From: Flavobacterium sp. 123
Lineage (GTDB): Bacteria > Bacteroidota > Bacteroidia > Flavobacteriales > Flavobacteriaceae
Assembly: GCF_003634825.1 (NCBI RefSeq)
Contig: NZ_RBXD01000001.1
Span: forward strand, 2,440,501-2,504,500
Reading direction: 5' to 3'
DNA length: 64,000 nt
Shown: piece by piece, positions 34,701 through 43,122 of the stretch
How positions within the stretch are numbered: position 1 is the first letter of the stretch
Layout: each line of letters begins with the position of its first letter
Position numbers and translations under genes: made by a program
Notes under the pieces: model-generated
The model's database searches: none
What the model saw: the letters and a program-made list of their open reading frames with translations, nothing else
Told to the model about the DNA's origin: nothing

Positions 34701-36580
34701 GAATTGACGGCCGAATTTATAACTATCATACCAGACGAGATGATTTATTAGCAATACCAGCGGAATTATTTCTTGGAAAAAAATTCTCTGAAGTATTGCC
34801 TCAAGATGTTGATGAATCATGTATGTCTGCTATTAAAGAAGCAGCTGAAAAAGGATTTTCTACAGGGAAACAATATTCAATTGAGCTACCAACTGGGGAA
34901 CATTGGTTCGAACTTTCAGTAGCTCCTATGCAAGATAATGAAGATTATAAGTCTCATTTTATTATTCTTTCTAGAGATATTACTGTAACTAAAAAAGCAG
35001 ATTTTGCACTTCAAAAAAGTGAAGAAAGATACCGTGGTTTGTTATATAATCTAAACGCAGGTATTGTTGTTCATGATCCAGATTCCTCAATTATCTTTAG
35101 TAATCAAGAGGCTGACGAATTACTTGGTTTAATTAAAGATAAAGTAACGGGTAAAACACACATTAATTTAGATCGTGTTTTGTTAATGGAGAATGGTTTA
35201 ATCATGGCTCCTGAGAGGTTTCCTTTAAATATCATTTTGAACACTAAACAACCAATTCAAAATTATGTAGTAGGAGTTAAAAGAGCAAAAAGGGAAACAA
35301 TGTGGGTTTTGACAAATGGTTTTCCTGTCATTGATGAAAAAGGAGATATAGCTGAAATACTGATTAGCTTTTTTGATATTACAGAGCGTAAATTGATTGA
35401 AATGGAACTCATTAAATCGAAAGAACTCGCTGAATCTGCGAATAAAGCTAAAACAGATTTTCTGGCTAATATGAGCCATGAAATCAGAACACCATTGAAT
35501 GGAATTATTGGTTTTACGCATTTATTAATGAAATCTGATTTAGGTGAAAACCAATTGGAATACATGACAACGGTTAATGAATCCGCCGCTTTATTGATGC
35601 ACATTGTTAATGATGTTTTGGATTTTTCTAAAATAGAATCTGGAAAATTAGAATTAAATCTTGAAGAAATTAATTTGTTTAAATTGACACATCAGGTTGT
35701 TGATTTATTCAAGCTTCAGGCGAATAAGAAAAATTTAAATTTTGTTTTTCAAATGGATAAAGATATTCCGCATTACATTATTGCGGATTCCGTACGATTA
35801 AAACAAATTCTAGTTAATTTATTAAGTAATGCGGTTAAGTTTACAAGTTTTGGAGAAATACGTTTAGAACTGAATCAAGTAGATCCGTCAGATGATAAAT
35901 GGACTACCATTAAGTTCTCTGTTAAAGATACGGGTATCGGTATCAAGGAAGCAAACAACGAAAAAATATTTAATTCGTTTGTTCAAGAAGACAATTCTAC
36001 AAGTAGAAAATTTGGCGGAACAGGATTAGGATTGGCAATTTCAAATCAGCTTTTAAAACTAATGAATAGTAAGCTGCAATTAATAAGTCATTACGGTGAT
36101 GGAAGTAATTTTTTCTTTACTATAAAATTTAAAAAAGCAAACCATCAGAATAGCGATGATGCCATATTAGCAAATATAATTCCATATGATTTAATTACAG
36201 AAAATATAAAAAATAAAAAGGTTTTAATAGTTGAAGATAATAAAATCAATATGCTGCTCACTAAGAAATTAATAACCACTTTAATTTCTAATTGTACTAT
36301 AATTGAAGCCAAAGATGGTAATGAAGCTATTGAAGAATATAAAAAAGATAAACCAGATATTATTTTGATGGATATTCAGATGCCAAATAAAAACGGATTT
36401 GAGGCTACTAACGAAATTAGAAAATTTAGAAACGCCAAAAAAGTTCCTATAATCGCTGTTACTGCAGGAATAATGTCAGGCGATAAAGAGAAATGTATTG
36501 AATCAGGAATGAATGACTATTTATCAAAACCAATATTACAATCTGATTTAGATAAAATACTACATAAATGGCTTGATTAA
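31703..36580 (+). CDS. Giant hybrid histidine kinase: 8 PAS, 1 GAF, HisKA, HATPase, receiver
   Basis: Cytoplasmic hybrid sensor kinase of 1625 residues without membrane segments. Approximate order: PAS1 35-150, PAS2 155-275, PAS3 300-412, PAS4 419-535, PAS5 545-672, GAF 676-845, PAS6 858-975, PAS7 982-1100, PAS8 1109-1230, dimerization domain with phosphoacceptor His1259 in NMSHEIRTPLNG, HATPase (N box VNLLSNAVKF, G1 KDTGIGI, G2 GGTGLGLAIS) and a receiver domain with Asp1557 in ILMDIQMPNK. Several PAS units end in DVTERK/DITDRK PAC motifs. No cofactor-binding residue could be assigned. A short paralogue of its C-terminal third follows at 37061. Signal and output are unknown. Confidence 0.95.
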   Translation: MEKGKPTYEELVKKIKEQRLDIERLTKEDEFLTKFKFFVEESNDLVCVVGTDAFFKEINPAFLQVLGYSKAELLHHSLVNLLHPDDLERSLKEIESLAKGNPAINFENRFLKKVGGYVTIQWTASSISCDSIYAIGRDVSEIRKAQEELIRSQNLLNFAQKKAQIGTWELNLETNELIWSDELYTIFEVEKEGNKNLFQEYLNHFSKQDIDKFQKKIDQLILDKKPFEIAQTEVVFKNKIKWVSEMVFPLFDDNGKLYALRGNTQDISLRKVAEDAIKAKEQAEINAKLKLVEEESNAKFKNYIENAPDGIFILDEKGKYLEINQASADFTGYSKEELLQMKFGDLSLPDFKEKAAEQFKILLEKGSLKGETKSVRKNGEIRWRSYSILKVSENRYLGFDRDITDKKIIEAKIIQDEKRFRAMLENNEAIISLIDENMNTVFRSTSAERLTGWSHDEFEKISTKEYLHPDDLEVVQEVFQRAIENPGKPFPISFKVRHKKGHYVWLEGIINNMLYDPEIHGIIANLRDVTERKKAEKILENERDKFVKIAKTSPGLIYSMRQNKDGSLSYPYASDAIEDIYGFTYSEIENDSNKIFSLIHPDDIENVMKSIFETKSKLIPLRGTYRYLHPKKGLVWHEINSLPELEPEGTVICHGIITDVTERIVAEQKIIKANRLYLFISQINQMIVRTTDEQTLFKEACDIAVHLGKFRMAWIGLIDNETKEVIPVSISGEDRGYLSTIKRITVDNKPEGQGPTGTALREGKYIICNDIENDPQMLPWRNEALKRGYFSSMSLPIKKFGNVIGAFTFYASEKNFFDSEEIALLEEATGDVAYALENLDKEVLRKKAEVSVLESEHRYQTLTEVSPVGIFRTDASGSTTYVNQRWCEIAGISYEDAMGNGWIRAVHVEDSARLFEGWMDSMSKKQTSESEYRFVRPDGSIAWVIGQAIPEFNADNQIIGYIGTTTDITDRKLAELNSHKVHQKMEAILEAIPDLLFEVGIDGRIYNYHTRRDDLLAIPAELFLGKKFSEVLPQDVDESCMSAIKEAAEKGFSTGKQYSIELPTGEHWFELSVAPMQDNEDYKSHFIILSRDITVTKKADFALQKSEERYRGLLYNLNAGIVVHDPDSSIIFSNQEADELLGLIKDKVTGKTHINLDRVLLMENGLIMAPERFPLNIILNTKQPIQNYVVGVKRAKRETMWVLTNGFPVIDEKGDIAEILISFFDITERKLIEMELIKSKELAESANKAKTDFLANMSHEIRTPLNGIIGFTHLLMKSDLGENQLEYMTTVNESAALLMHIVNDVLDFSKIESGKLELNLEEINLFKLTHQVVDLFKLQANKKNLNFVFQMDKDIPHYIIADSVRLKQILVNLLSNAVKFTSFGEIRLELNQVDPSDDKWTTIKFSVKDTGIGIKEANNEKIFNSFVQEDNSTSRKFGGTGLGLAISNQLLKLMNSKLQLISHYGDGSNFFFTIKFKKANHQNSDDAILANIIPYDLITENIKNKKVLIVEDNKINMLLTKKLITTLISNCTIIEAKDGNEAIEEYKKDKPDIILMDIQMPNKNGFEATNEIRKFRNAKKVPIIAVTAGIMSGDKEKCIESGMNDYLSKPILQSDLDKILHKWLD

Positions 36581-37060
36581 AATTATTGTTTTTTGAAAGA
36601 CAGTATTATTTAAAAAACATTTTTCTTGCAATTAACCTTTATTATTTTGGTGTAAAGAGGCTAAATATGGTAAATTATTATAATAAACCTATTTTTTTAG
36701 AATACTACATAATTATTTAACTTAAATATTAAAAAGAATGATGATAAATAGTATGAAAATGCGAATGCTTTAATTTTTAAATAAAAAATTATTTGTAATT
36801 TTAATAATTATTTCGACATAAAAAGCTGATTTTCAAATTATAAGTTGTTTTTTCATTTTGTCCCCCCTTGAATGAAAAAAATAATTGATTGTTTTATTTT
36901 TTAGTAATTTTTCTAATTTTTACTATTTAAAAGTATTTGTTAGAAATAGAAAATAGTACTAATACTATAAAACGTCAATTTTCATTCATTATATTGGTTG
37001 AATTTTGACGTTTTTATAGTATTTTGTTTTTAAAATATACTCATATAAAAGCCTCCGGAT
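36581..37060. other. 480-base AT-rich gap between the two hybrid kinase genes
   Basis: No convincing gene, RNA gene or exact TAnnTTTG box was found. A weak hairpin (GTTTTTT 36588-36594 with AAAAAAC 36612-36618, then ATTTTTC) may end the first kinase transcript. The only strong structure is the inverted repeat at 36961-37023. Confidence 0.6.
36961..37023 (+). repeat. Long inverted repeat upstream of the short hybrid kinase
   Basis: AATACTATAAAACGTCAA (36961-36978) pairs with TTGACGTTTTTATAGTATT (37005-37023), 18 bp with one bulged T, around a 26-base loop. It ends 37 bases before the kinase ATG. It could be a terminator of upstream transcription or a leader structure. Confidence 0.7.
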
Positions 37061-38413
37061 ATGAAAAAGATAGACAATGCATTAAATAAAAATGGGATTG
37101 TTCTTGAAAAAGAAAATAAACTTCAGCATCAAAAATTAAAATCAGTTTCAAATTTTGATGAATCTGATAAGCTAAAACTTATTCAAGAATTAGAAGAACA
37201 TCAAATGGAACTTGAAAAAGCTAATGCAGAACTTTTAATTGCTAGAAACCTTGCCCAAGCAGCTAGTTTAGCTAAATCAAATTTTTTGGCTAATATGAGC
37301 CACGAAATTCGTACTCCCCTAAATGGAATTATTGGCTTTACGGATTTATTGATGAAAACAAACTTAGATGCCGATCAATTAGAGTATATGAGTATCGTCA
37401 ATGAATCTGCAGTTACATTGATGGAAATAATCAATGATATTTTAGATTTTTCAAAAATTGAAGCTGGTAAATTAGAATTAAATATTGAAGAAATTGATAT
37501 TTATGATCTAGTTCATAGAGTTATAAATCTTTTTAAATACCAAGCAGATACTAAAAATATTAAGTTGATTTTAAGCATTGATTCTAACGTACCGCAATTC
37601 ATATATGCAGATGCTGTACGATTGAAACAAATTATTGTCAACTTGATTGGAAACTCATTGAAATTTACCCAAAAGGGTGAAATCAGATTGGATATTAATC
37701 AGGTTTTTTCAAGTAAAAATAGGACAACTTTATATTTTTCGGTAAAAGACACAGGAATTGGTATTAAAAAATCAAATCAAGAAAAAATATTTCAATCTTT
37801 TATTCAAGAGGAAGCAACCACAACCCGAAAATACGGAGGAACAGGTTTAGGGCTAGCTATTTCCAATCAATTGTTAGGACTAATGAAAAGTAAATTACAC
37901 CTCATTAGTGAATATGGGCACGGAAGCGATTTTAATTTTTCAGTTGTTTTTAGAAAATCCCATTTAAAAAGAACTACAGAAGTTTTAAATCCAAATCAAG
38001 TTGTAAATAAGGAAGACTTGACAAAAAACTTTAATCACGCTATTGTATTAATTGTTGAAGACAATAGGATTAATATGCTTTTGGCAAAAAAATTAATTAA
38101 AAAAATATTGCCAGATTCTATAATTTTTGAAGCTAGTGATGGCAAAGAAGCTATTGAACAATTTAAAAAAGAAAATCCAGATGTTATTTTAATGGACATA
38201 CAAATGCCTAAAAAAAATGGGTATGAAGCCACTGCCGAAATTAGAAAGTTAAAAAATTCTGGAAATATTCCTATAATTGCTTTGACCGCAGGAACTATGT
38301 CTGAAGATAAAGAGAAATGCTTTAAATCAGGGATGAATGACTATTTATCAAAACCAATTAATCAATATGATTTAGAAAAAGTCTTACGACAATGGGTGGG
38401 CAATAGAGCTTGA
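37061..38413 (+). CDS. Hybrid histidine kinase core (HisKA-HATPase-receiver) without sensor domain
   Basis: A 450-residue cytoplasmic protein: an N-terminal polar coiled coil (about residues 1-65), dimerization domain with phosphoacceptor His81 in NMSHEIRTPLNG, HATPase (VNLIGNSLKF, KDTGIGIKKSN, GGTGLGLAISNQLL) and a C-terminal receiver with Asp379 in ILMDIQMPKK. It lacks any PAS, GAF or membrane sensor. Its core is strikingly similar to the C-terminal third of the preceding 1625-residue kinase (shared LANMSHEIRTPLNGIIGF, ESGKLELN/EAGKLELN and GMNDYLSKPI), indicating duplication. It may act as a heteromeric partner or receive input through its coiled coil; this is inferred. Confidence 0.94.
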   Translation: MKKIDNALNKNGIVLEKENKLQHQKLKSVSNFDESDKLKLIQELEEHQMELEKANAELLIARNLAQAASLAKSNFLANMSHEIRTPLNGIIGFTDLLMKTNLDADQLEYMSIVNESAVTLMEIINDILDFSKIEAGKLELNIEEIDIYDLVHRVINLFKYQADTKNIKLILSIDSNVPQFIYADAVRLKQIIVNLIGNSLKFTQKGEIRLDINQVFSSKNRTTLYFSVKDTGIGIKKSNQEKIFQSFIQEEATTTRKYGGTGLGLAISNQLLGLMKSKLHLISEYGHGSDFNFSVVFRKSHLKRTTEVLNPNQVVNKEDLTKNFNHAIVLIVEDNRINMLLAKKLIKKILPDSIIFEASDGKEAIEQFKKENPDVILMDIQMPKKNGYEATAEIRKLKNSGNIPIIALTAGTMSEDKEKCFKSGMNDYLSKPINQYDLEKVLRQWVGNRA

Positions 38414-38423
38414 TTCAAACAGT

Positions 38424-39170
38424 CTATTGTTTTGTTTTCTCTAGATACCACCATTTCGGTTTGTAAACTTCTTTTTTTAAACCAAATTTTTTGATGCTGT
38501 GTTTTTTAATGTGCTCCACTAATTCGTCAACAGAATCAGTAATAAATAAAAGTTTCATATCCTCTGGACTAATGCTTTCATTTTCTACCATTATCTTTAT
38601 ATGATGATATAATTCTTGATGATAAGTTTTATCAAAAACAACTAAAGGGAATCCGCTGATTATTTTTGTTTGAATTAAAGTAAGTGCCTCAAAAAATTCG
38701 TCTAGTGTGCCAATTCCTCCCGGCATTACGATAAAAGCATACGAATATTTTACGAGAATTACTTTTCGAACAAAGAAATAAGGGATGTAAATCCATCTAT
38801 GAAGATAAGGATTTGGTTTTTGTTCTAATGGCAAAACAATATTGCAGCCTACAGAATACCCACCATTTTCATAAGCACCTTTATTAGCGGCTTCCATAAT
38901 TCCAGGACCTCCTCCCGTCATTACTGTAAAACCTAATTTTGCCATTTCACCACCTATTTTTTCAGCATTTTTATAATGTATTGTTTCTGGTCCAAATCGG
39001 GCAGAGCCAAAAACGGTTACGCAAGGGCCTATAAAATGCATTTTGCGGAAAGCCTTAATGAAGTTGTATTGAACTTTGAATGTAAAAATCAAGTTCTTAA
39101 GTCGAGTCAGCGGTTCTCTTACAAACAAAGACTCCGATTTTGAAAGTCTATATTGAGGTATATTCTTCAT
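38424..39170 (-). CDS. LOG-family (TIGR00730) Rossmann-fold nucleotide hydrolase
   Basis: Cytoplasmic protein of 248 residues, similar to LOG/YgdH-type phosphoribohydrolases that release bases from nucleoside 5'-monophosphates. Motifs are VTVFGSARFGPE, VMTGGGPGIMEAANKGA and the active-site motif VMPGGIGTLDEFFEAL. It has an N-terminal extension of about 45 residues. It sits 13 bases after the last ABC permease gene and is probably cotranscribed with the exporter, though no functional link is evident. Its stop lies 10 bases from that of the converging hybrid kinase. Confidence 0.92.
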   Translation of the reverse strand: MKNIPQYRLSKSESLFVREPLTRLKNLIFTFKVQYNFIKAFRKMHFIGPCVTVFGSARFGPETIHYKNAEKIGGEMAKLGFTVMTGGGPGIMEAANKGAYENGGYSVGCNIVLPLEQKPNPYLHRWIYIPYFFVRKVILVKYSYAFIVMPGGIGTLDEFFEALTLIQTKIISGFPLVVFDKTYHQELYHHIKIMVENESISPEDMKLLFITDSVDELVEHIKKHSIKKFGLKKEVYKPKWWYLEKTKQ

Positions 39171-39183
39171 AACAGTTATAAAG

Positions 39184-40308
39184 TTAACTAACTTTTTTAT
39201 AACTCCAAACAGCTAGGCCATTTAAAATAAAGGCATAAAGAGCAATTATATAAAATTGTAATGCTATATCCGAAAAAGTGGCTCCTTTCAACATTACCAT
39301 TCGAATAATCTCTACAAAATAACGAATCGGATTAAATAAGGTAATATTTTGCGCCCATTGTGGCATACTTTCTATAGGGGTGAATAATCCGCTCATTAAG
39401 ATAAAAATAACCATAAAAAACCAGGCAATGAACATCGCTTGTTGCTGGGTTTCGGTATGATTAGAGATGAATAAACCAATGCCTAAAATAACTAATAAAT
39501 AAATGGATGTAAACAAATATATTAATCCGATATTACCTAAAATAGGAACGTTGAAAACGAGTTTAGCAATAGTTAGTCCTACTGTCAAAATCACTAAACC
39601 TAGTACCCAAAAAGGGAATAATTTTCCAATAATGAATTGGTGTTTTTTGATAGGTGTAACATTAATCTGTTCTAAAGTTCCTATTTCTTTTTCTCGAACA
39701 ATATTCATTGAAGATAAAAAAAGCGTAATCATAGTAACTAAAAGCACTAATATTCCTGGCACCATAAAGGTTTTATAATTTAAGGTGTTGTTGTACCAAA
39801 AAGAAGGTATAGTAATTATGTTTTCAGGTTGCGTTATAGCTCCATCGGAATAACGTATTAGTTTTGATTGTATGTTTTGATTGAATGAAGTTATTATTTG
39901 AGTTAGATATACATTTTCAATTCCAGCCGAAGCACCGTCAATAGCATTAATACTTACCGAAAGAAAAGCTGTTTTCTCTTTGATGAGGTTCTGTTCAAAA
40001 TGGTTTGGGATTTCTAAAATCACATCTACTTTTCCTTTTTGCATTTCTTGGTTAGCGGCAATTTTTGAATCAAATTTCTTGATTATTTTAAAATAACTTG
40101 AAGCTTCGAATTTACTTATTAATTCGCGGGAAGCTGAAGAGTGATCATTGTCAATATATGAAAATTGAATATTTTTGACTTCAAAACTAGCCGCATTGGA
40201 TAAAATTAATAATTGCATCAAAGGCATGACAAATATGATAGGAAGCATCCCTTTATTTCTAAAGATTTGTCTGAATTCCTTTTGTATGATGAATAGTATT
40301 GTTTTCAT
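39184..40308 (-). CDS. ABC-2 type exporter permease (YbhS/YbhR-like), second copy
   Basis: Inner-membrane permease of 374 residues. One N-terminal TM helix (IFRNKGMLPIIFVMPLMQLLIL) is followed by a large periplasmic domain (about residues 40-175) and five C-terminal TM segments, with the family signature VREKEIGTLEQINVTPIKKHQFIIGKLFP. It is homologous to the preceding gene at 40333-41439, and together they form the heterodimeric membrane part of a YbhFSR-like exporter with the two ATPases upstream. The gap to the first permease gene is 24 bases. Substrate unknown; YbhFSR-type systems export drugs or cations. Confidence 0.93.
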   Translation of the reverse strand: MKTILFIIQKEFRQIFRNKGMLPIIFVMPLMQLLILSNAASFEVKNIQFSYIDNDHSSASRELISKFEASSYFKIIKKFDSKIAANQEMQKGKVDVILEIPNHFEQNLIKEKTAFLSVSINAIDGASAGIENVYLTQIITSFNQNIQSKLIRYSDGAITQPENIITIPSFWYNNTLNYKTFMVPGILVLLVTMITLFLSSMNIVREKEIGTLEQINVTPIKKHQFIIGKLFPFWVLGLVILTVGLTIAKLVFNVPILGNIGLIYLFTSIYLLVILGIGLFISNHTETQQQAMFIAWFFMVIFILMSGLFTPIESMPQWAQNITLFNPIRYFVEIIRMVMLKGATFSDIALQFYIIALYAFILNGLAVWSYKKVS

Positions 40309-40332
40309 TTTTTATTGCTTTTTCACTATTTT

Positions 40333-41439
40333 CTATTCTAATCTAATTTTATATTTCTTGATGCTTAATGCAATAAAAAAAACAGTCATTCCCATTAAAA
40401 TCAGTGTTTCCTTCCAAATCACACTAATTGAAGCTCCTTTGAGTAAGATTGCTTTTATAATAATGATAAACCATTTTGCAGGGATGACATTACTAATGAT
40501 TTGCAAGGGTAAAGGCATACTTGAAATGGGAAAAATAAATCCGGATAAAATAATAACGGGTAGCATTAATCCCATTAGCGAAATCATCATGGCAGTTTGT
40601 TGAGAATTTGAAATAGTCGAAATTAATATTCCTAATGAAAGTGCTGAAATGATAAAGAGAATACTCTCAAAAGCTAATAGAAATAAGCTTCCTTCAATAG
40701 GCATTTTAAATACAAAAAAACCTAAGAAAACAATTATTGAAGCATTAATTATAGACAGAAAGATGTATGGAAATACTTTTCCAATGACAACTTGAAAAGG
40801 TTTTAATGGAGAAACTAATAAAACTTCCATAGTACCAAGTTCTTTTTCTCGTGTGATTGATATGGAGGTCATCATAGCCGAAACGAGCATCAAAATGATA
40901 GTCATTACGCCAGGTACAAAAGTAAAAACACTTTTTAATTCCGGATTGTAATACAATTGTGTTTGCGTTTGAATTTGGTAGACTTGAGGATTGTCTGCGT
41001 TAATTTCTTGGGTATAATTTTGCAAAATAGAATTGATGTAATTAGTAATTGTATTGGCAATATTCGGATCTGTAGCGTCTGTTATTACTTGAATTTTAGC
41101 AAGTTTTTTGCCTTGCAAGTTTTTTATAAAGTGATTTTCAAAAACAAGTACAGCCTTAACTTTTCCTTTTTTGAATACATTCTCAATTTGATTTTCATTA
41201 GTAATTTCTTGTTCTATTTTGAAATACGTTGAAGCATTTAATTTTAGAATTATTTTTTGTGTTTCATAATCTTTGGACTGATCCAAAATGGCAATTTTCA
41301 CATTATTAATTTCATTAGTTATGGCAAAACCAAATAACATGATTTGAACCACTGGCATTCCAAAAAGAATGAACATGGTACGCTTATCACGAAAAATGTG
41401 ATAAAATTCTTTGGTTACAAAACCGATAAATCTTTTCAT
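40333..41439 (-). CDS. ABC-2 type exporter permease (YbhS/YbhR-like), first copy
   Basis: Inner-membrane permease of 368 residues with the same layout as its downstream neighbour: TM1 in FRDKRTMFILFGMPVVQIML, a periplasmic domain (about residues 40-175) and five C-terminal TM segments, with TREKELGTMEVLLVSPLKPFQVVIGKVFP before TM3. Paired permease genes after two ATPases and an HlyD gene are the YbhGFSR arrangement. It starts 26 bases after the second ATPase gene. The two permeases differ clearly in sequence, so they are not a recent duplication. Confidence 0.93.
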   Translation of the reverse strand: MKRFIGFVTKEFYHIFRDKRTMFILFGMPVVQIMLFGFAITNEINNVKIAILDQSKDYETQKIILKLNASTYFKIEQEITNENQIENVFKKGKVKAVLVFENHFIKNLQGKKLAKIQVITDATDPNIANTITNYINSILQNYTQEINADNPQVYQIQTQTQLYYNPELKSVFTFVPGVMTIILMLVSAMMTSISITREKELGTMEVLLVSPLKPFQVVIGKVFPYIFLSIINASIIVFLGFFVFKMPIEGSLFLLAFESILFIISALSLGILISTISNSQQTAMMISLMGLMLPVIILSGFIFPISSMPLPLQIISNVIPAKWFIIIIKAILLKGASISVIWKETLILMGMTVFFIALSIKKYKIRLE

Positions 41440-41465
41440 TTTGACTTTGGTTTATCTATATAATA

Positions 41466-42200
41466 TTATTCAATATTTCGGGCTAATTTTAAAAAGACAT
41501 CATTCATGGAAGCAGCGTTATATTGTTTTTTTAAGTTTTTTGGAGAATCTAATGCTTCAATTTTTCCTTCAACCATAATAGAAACACGATCACAATATTC
41601 TGCCTCATCCATATAATGTGTAGTCACAAAAATGGTAGTTCCCTTATTGGCTTGGGCATAAATCATTTCCCAGAATTGTCTTCGGGTTATGGGGTCAACG
41701 CCTCCTGTAGGTTCATCCAGAAATACAATTTTAGGTTCGTGCAAGAGCGCTACTGAAAACGAAAGTTTTTGTTTCCATCCAAGGGGTAATGCACTAACTA
41801 ATTTGTCCGCAACTTCTTCAAGTTCTAATTCGGATATTAAATTGGCCGTTTTTTCTTTAATCTGAGCTCTGCTTAATCCATATATTCCGCCAAAAAAAGT
41901 AATGTTTTCTTTGATAGTCAAATCATCATACATAGAGAATTTTTGACTCATGTAACCAATGCTTTTCTTTACCATTTCAGCCTGTTTTTTAACATCAAAA
42001 CCAGCTATTGAGGCTTCTCCTGAACTTGGTTTTGAAATACCAATTAGCATTTTCATAGCAGTTGTTTTTCCTGCTCCATTTGCACCTAGAAAACCAAAAA
42101 TTTCGCCTTTATATACATCAAATGAAATGGAGTTGACTGCGGTAAAGCTGCCAAATGTTTTACTGAGATTGTTTACGGATATGATTTTTTCTGGATTCAA
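41466..42200 (-). CDS. ABC transporter ATPase with LPLG-type signature, second subunit
   Basis: Cytoplasmic nucleotide-binding subunit of 244 residues: Walker A FLGANGAGKTTAMKML, Walker B KIVFLDEPTGGVDP and the H-loop VTTHYMDEAEYCD. In place of LSGGQ the signature reads ALPLGWKQKLS. This altered signature is seen in the C-terminal half of fused YbhF-type ATPases, which supports the assignment and suggests asymmetric ATP sites. It begins 3 bases after the first ATPase gene ends. In E. coli both halves are one protein; here they are separate genes. Confidence 0.94.
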   Translation of the reverse strand: MNPEKIISVNNLSKTFGSFTAVNSISFDVYKGEIFGFLGANGAGKTTAMKMLIGISKPSSGEASIAGFDVKKQAEMVKKSIGYMSQKFSMYDDLTIKENITFFGGIYGLSRAQIKEKTANLISELELEEVADKLVSALPLGWKQKLSFSVALLHEPKIVFLDEPTGGVDPITRRQFWEMIYAQANKGTTIFVTTHYMDEAEYCDRVSIMVEGKIEALDSPKNLKKQYNAASMNDVFLKLARNIE

Positions 42201-42203
42201 TAT

Positions 42204-43115
42204 TTAGTGTTTTATTGCTGTCAAATCCATAAAGATATCTTCAATTGTTGGATTTGAAATATGAATTTCTATTTCTTTGTGCTGTTTGTTTTGGAGATAA
42301 TTAAGTAATTCTGAGCCCTTAAAAACATCATTTTTATCTATATAATGTATGGATTCTCCAAAAGCAAAAACGCTATACTGACTTGGAAATTCCTTTAAAT
42401 CTTTTAGGAGTTGATAGCTGTCTTTCGCTCGAACATCAAAAATAATTTTATCATATTCCTTGATGCTGTTCTCTGGCGTGTCAATTTTTAAGATTTCACC
42501 TTTTTGTATCAAAGCAATTCGATCACATAAAGCGGCTTCATCCATATAAGGTGTTGAAACTAGGATGGTGATGCCCTTTTTTTGCAATCGTTTGAGCATT
42601 TCCCAAAATTCTTTTCTGGAAACAGGGTCAACGCCAGTGGTGGGTTCGTCTAAAAATAGCACTTTTGGTTTGTGTATTAATGCACAACAGAGCGCTAATT
42701 TTTGTTTCATTCCTCCCGAAAGTGCTCCAGCTCTTCTTTTTTTGAAAGGCTCTATTTGAACATAAATATCTTTGATTAAATCGTAATTTTCTTGAATTGT
42801 TGTGCCGAAAATTGTAGCAAAAAAAGATAAGTTTTCTTCTACAGTTAAATCTTGATACAAGGAGAATTTTCCGGGCATATAACCCACACAATTTCTAATG
42901 GATTTATAGTCTTGAATCACATCAAAACCAGCTACTGTAGCGCTGCCTTGATTAGCTTTAAGTAATGTTGTTAGTATTCTAAAAATAGTTGTTTTGCCAG
43001 CACCATCGGGACCAATTAGCCCAAATAATTCTCCTTCTTTTACTTCAAAAGTAATTCCTTCAACAGCTTTTATGTTGTTATAGGATTTGGATATGTTTTG
43101 AACTTTAATACTCAT
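42204..43115 (-). CDS. ABC transporter ATPase, first subunit
   Basis: Cytoplasmic nucleotide-binding subunit of 303 residues: Walker A LIGPDGAGKTTIFRIL, canonical signature ALSGGMKQKLALCCAL, Walker B KVLFLDEPTTGVDP and a switch segment VSTPYMDEAALCD in which the usual His is Pro. It has an extra C-terminal domain of about 75 residues (RAKDSYQLLKDLKEF...). It corresponds to the N-terminal half of YbhF and would pair with the ATPase encoded next. It lies 7 bases after the HlyD-type adaptor gene. Confidence 0.94.
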   Translation of the reverse strand: MSIKVQNISKSYNNIKAVEGITFEVKEGELFGLIGPDGAGKTTIFRILTTLLKANQGSATVAGFDVIQDYKSIRNCVGYMPGKFSLYQDLTVEENLSFFATIFGTTIQENYDLIKDIYVQIEPFKKRRAGALSGGMKQKLALCCALIHKPKVLFLDEPTTGVDPVSRKEFWEMLKRLQKKGITILVSTPYMDEAALCDRIALIQKGEILKIDTPENSIKEYDKIIFDVRAKDSYQLLKDLKEFPSQYSVFAFGESIHYIDKNDVFKGSELLNYLQNKQHKEIEIHISNPTIEDIFMDLTAIKH

Positions 43116-43122
43116 TTTATAT

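Noticed and set aside
35225..35604. Two minus-strand frames within the large hybrid kinase
   Set aside because: They overlap the HisKA and PAS8 coding region and carry no recognisable domain.
36581..36960. Hidden small gene in the AT-rich kinase gap
   Set aside because: All frames are broken by stops within short distance and show no coding pattern.
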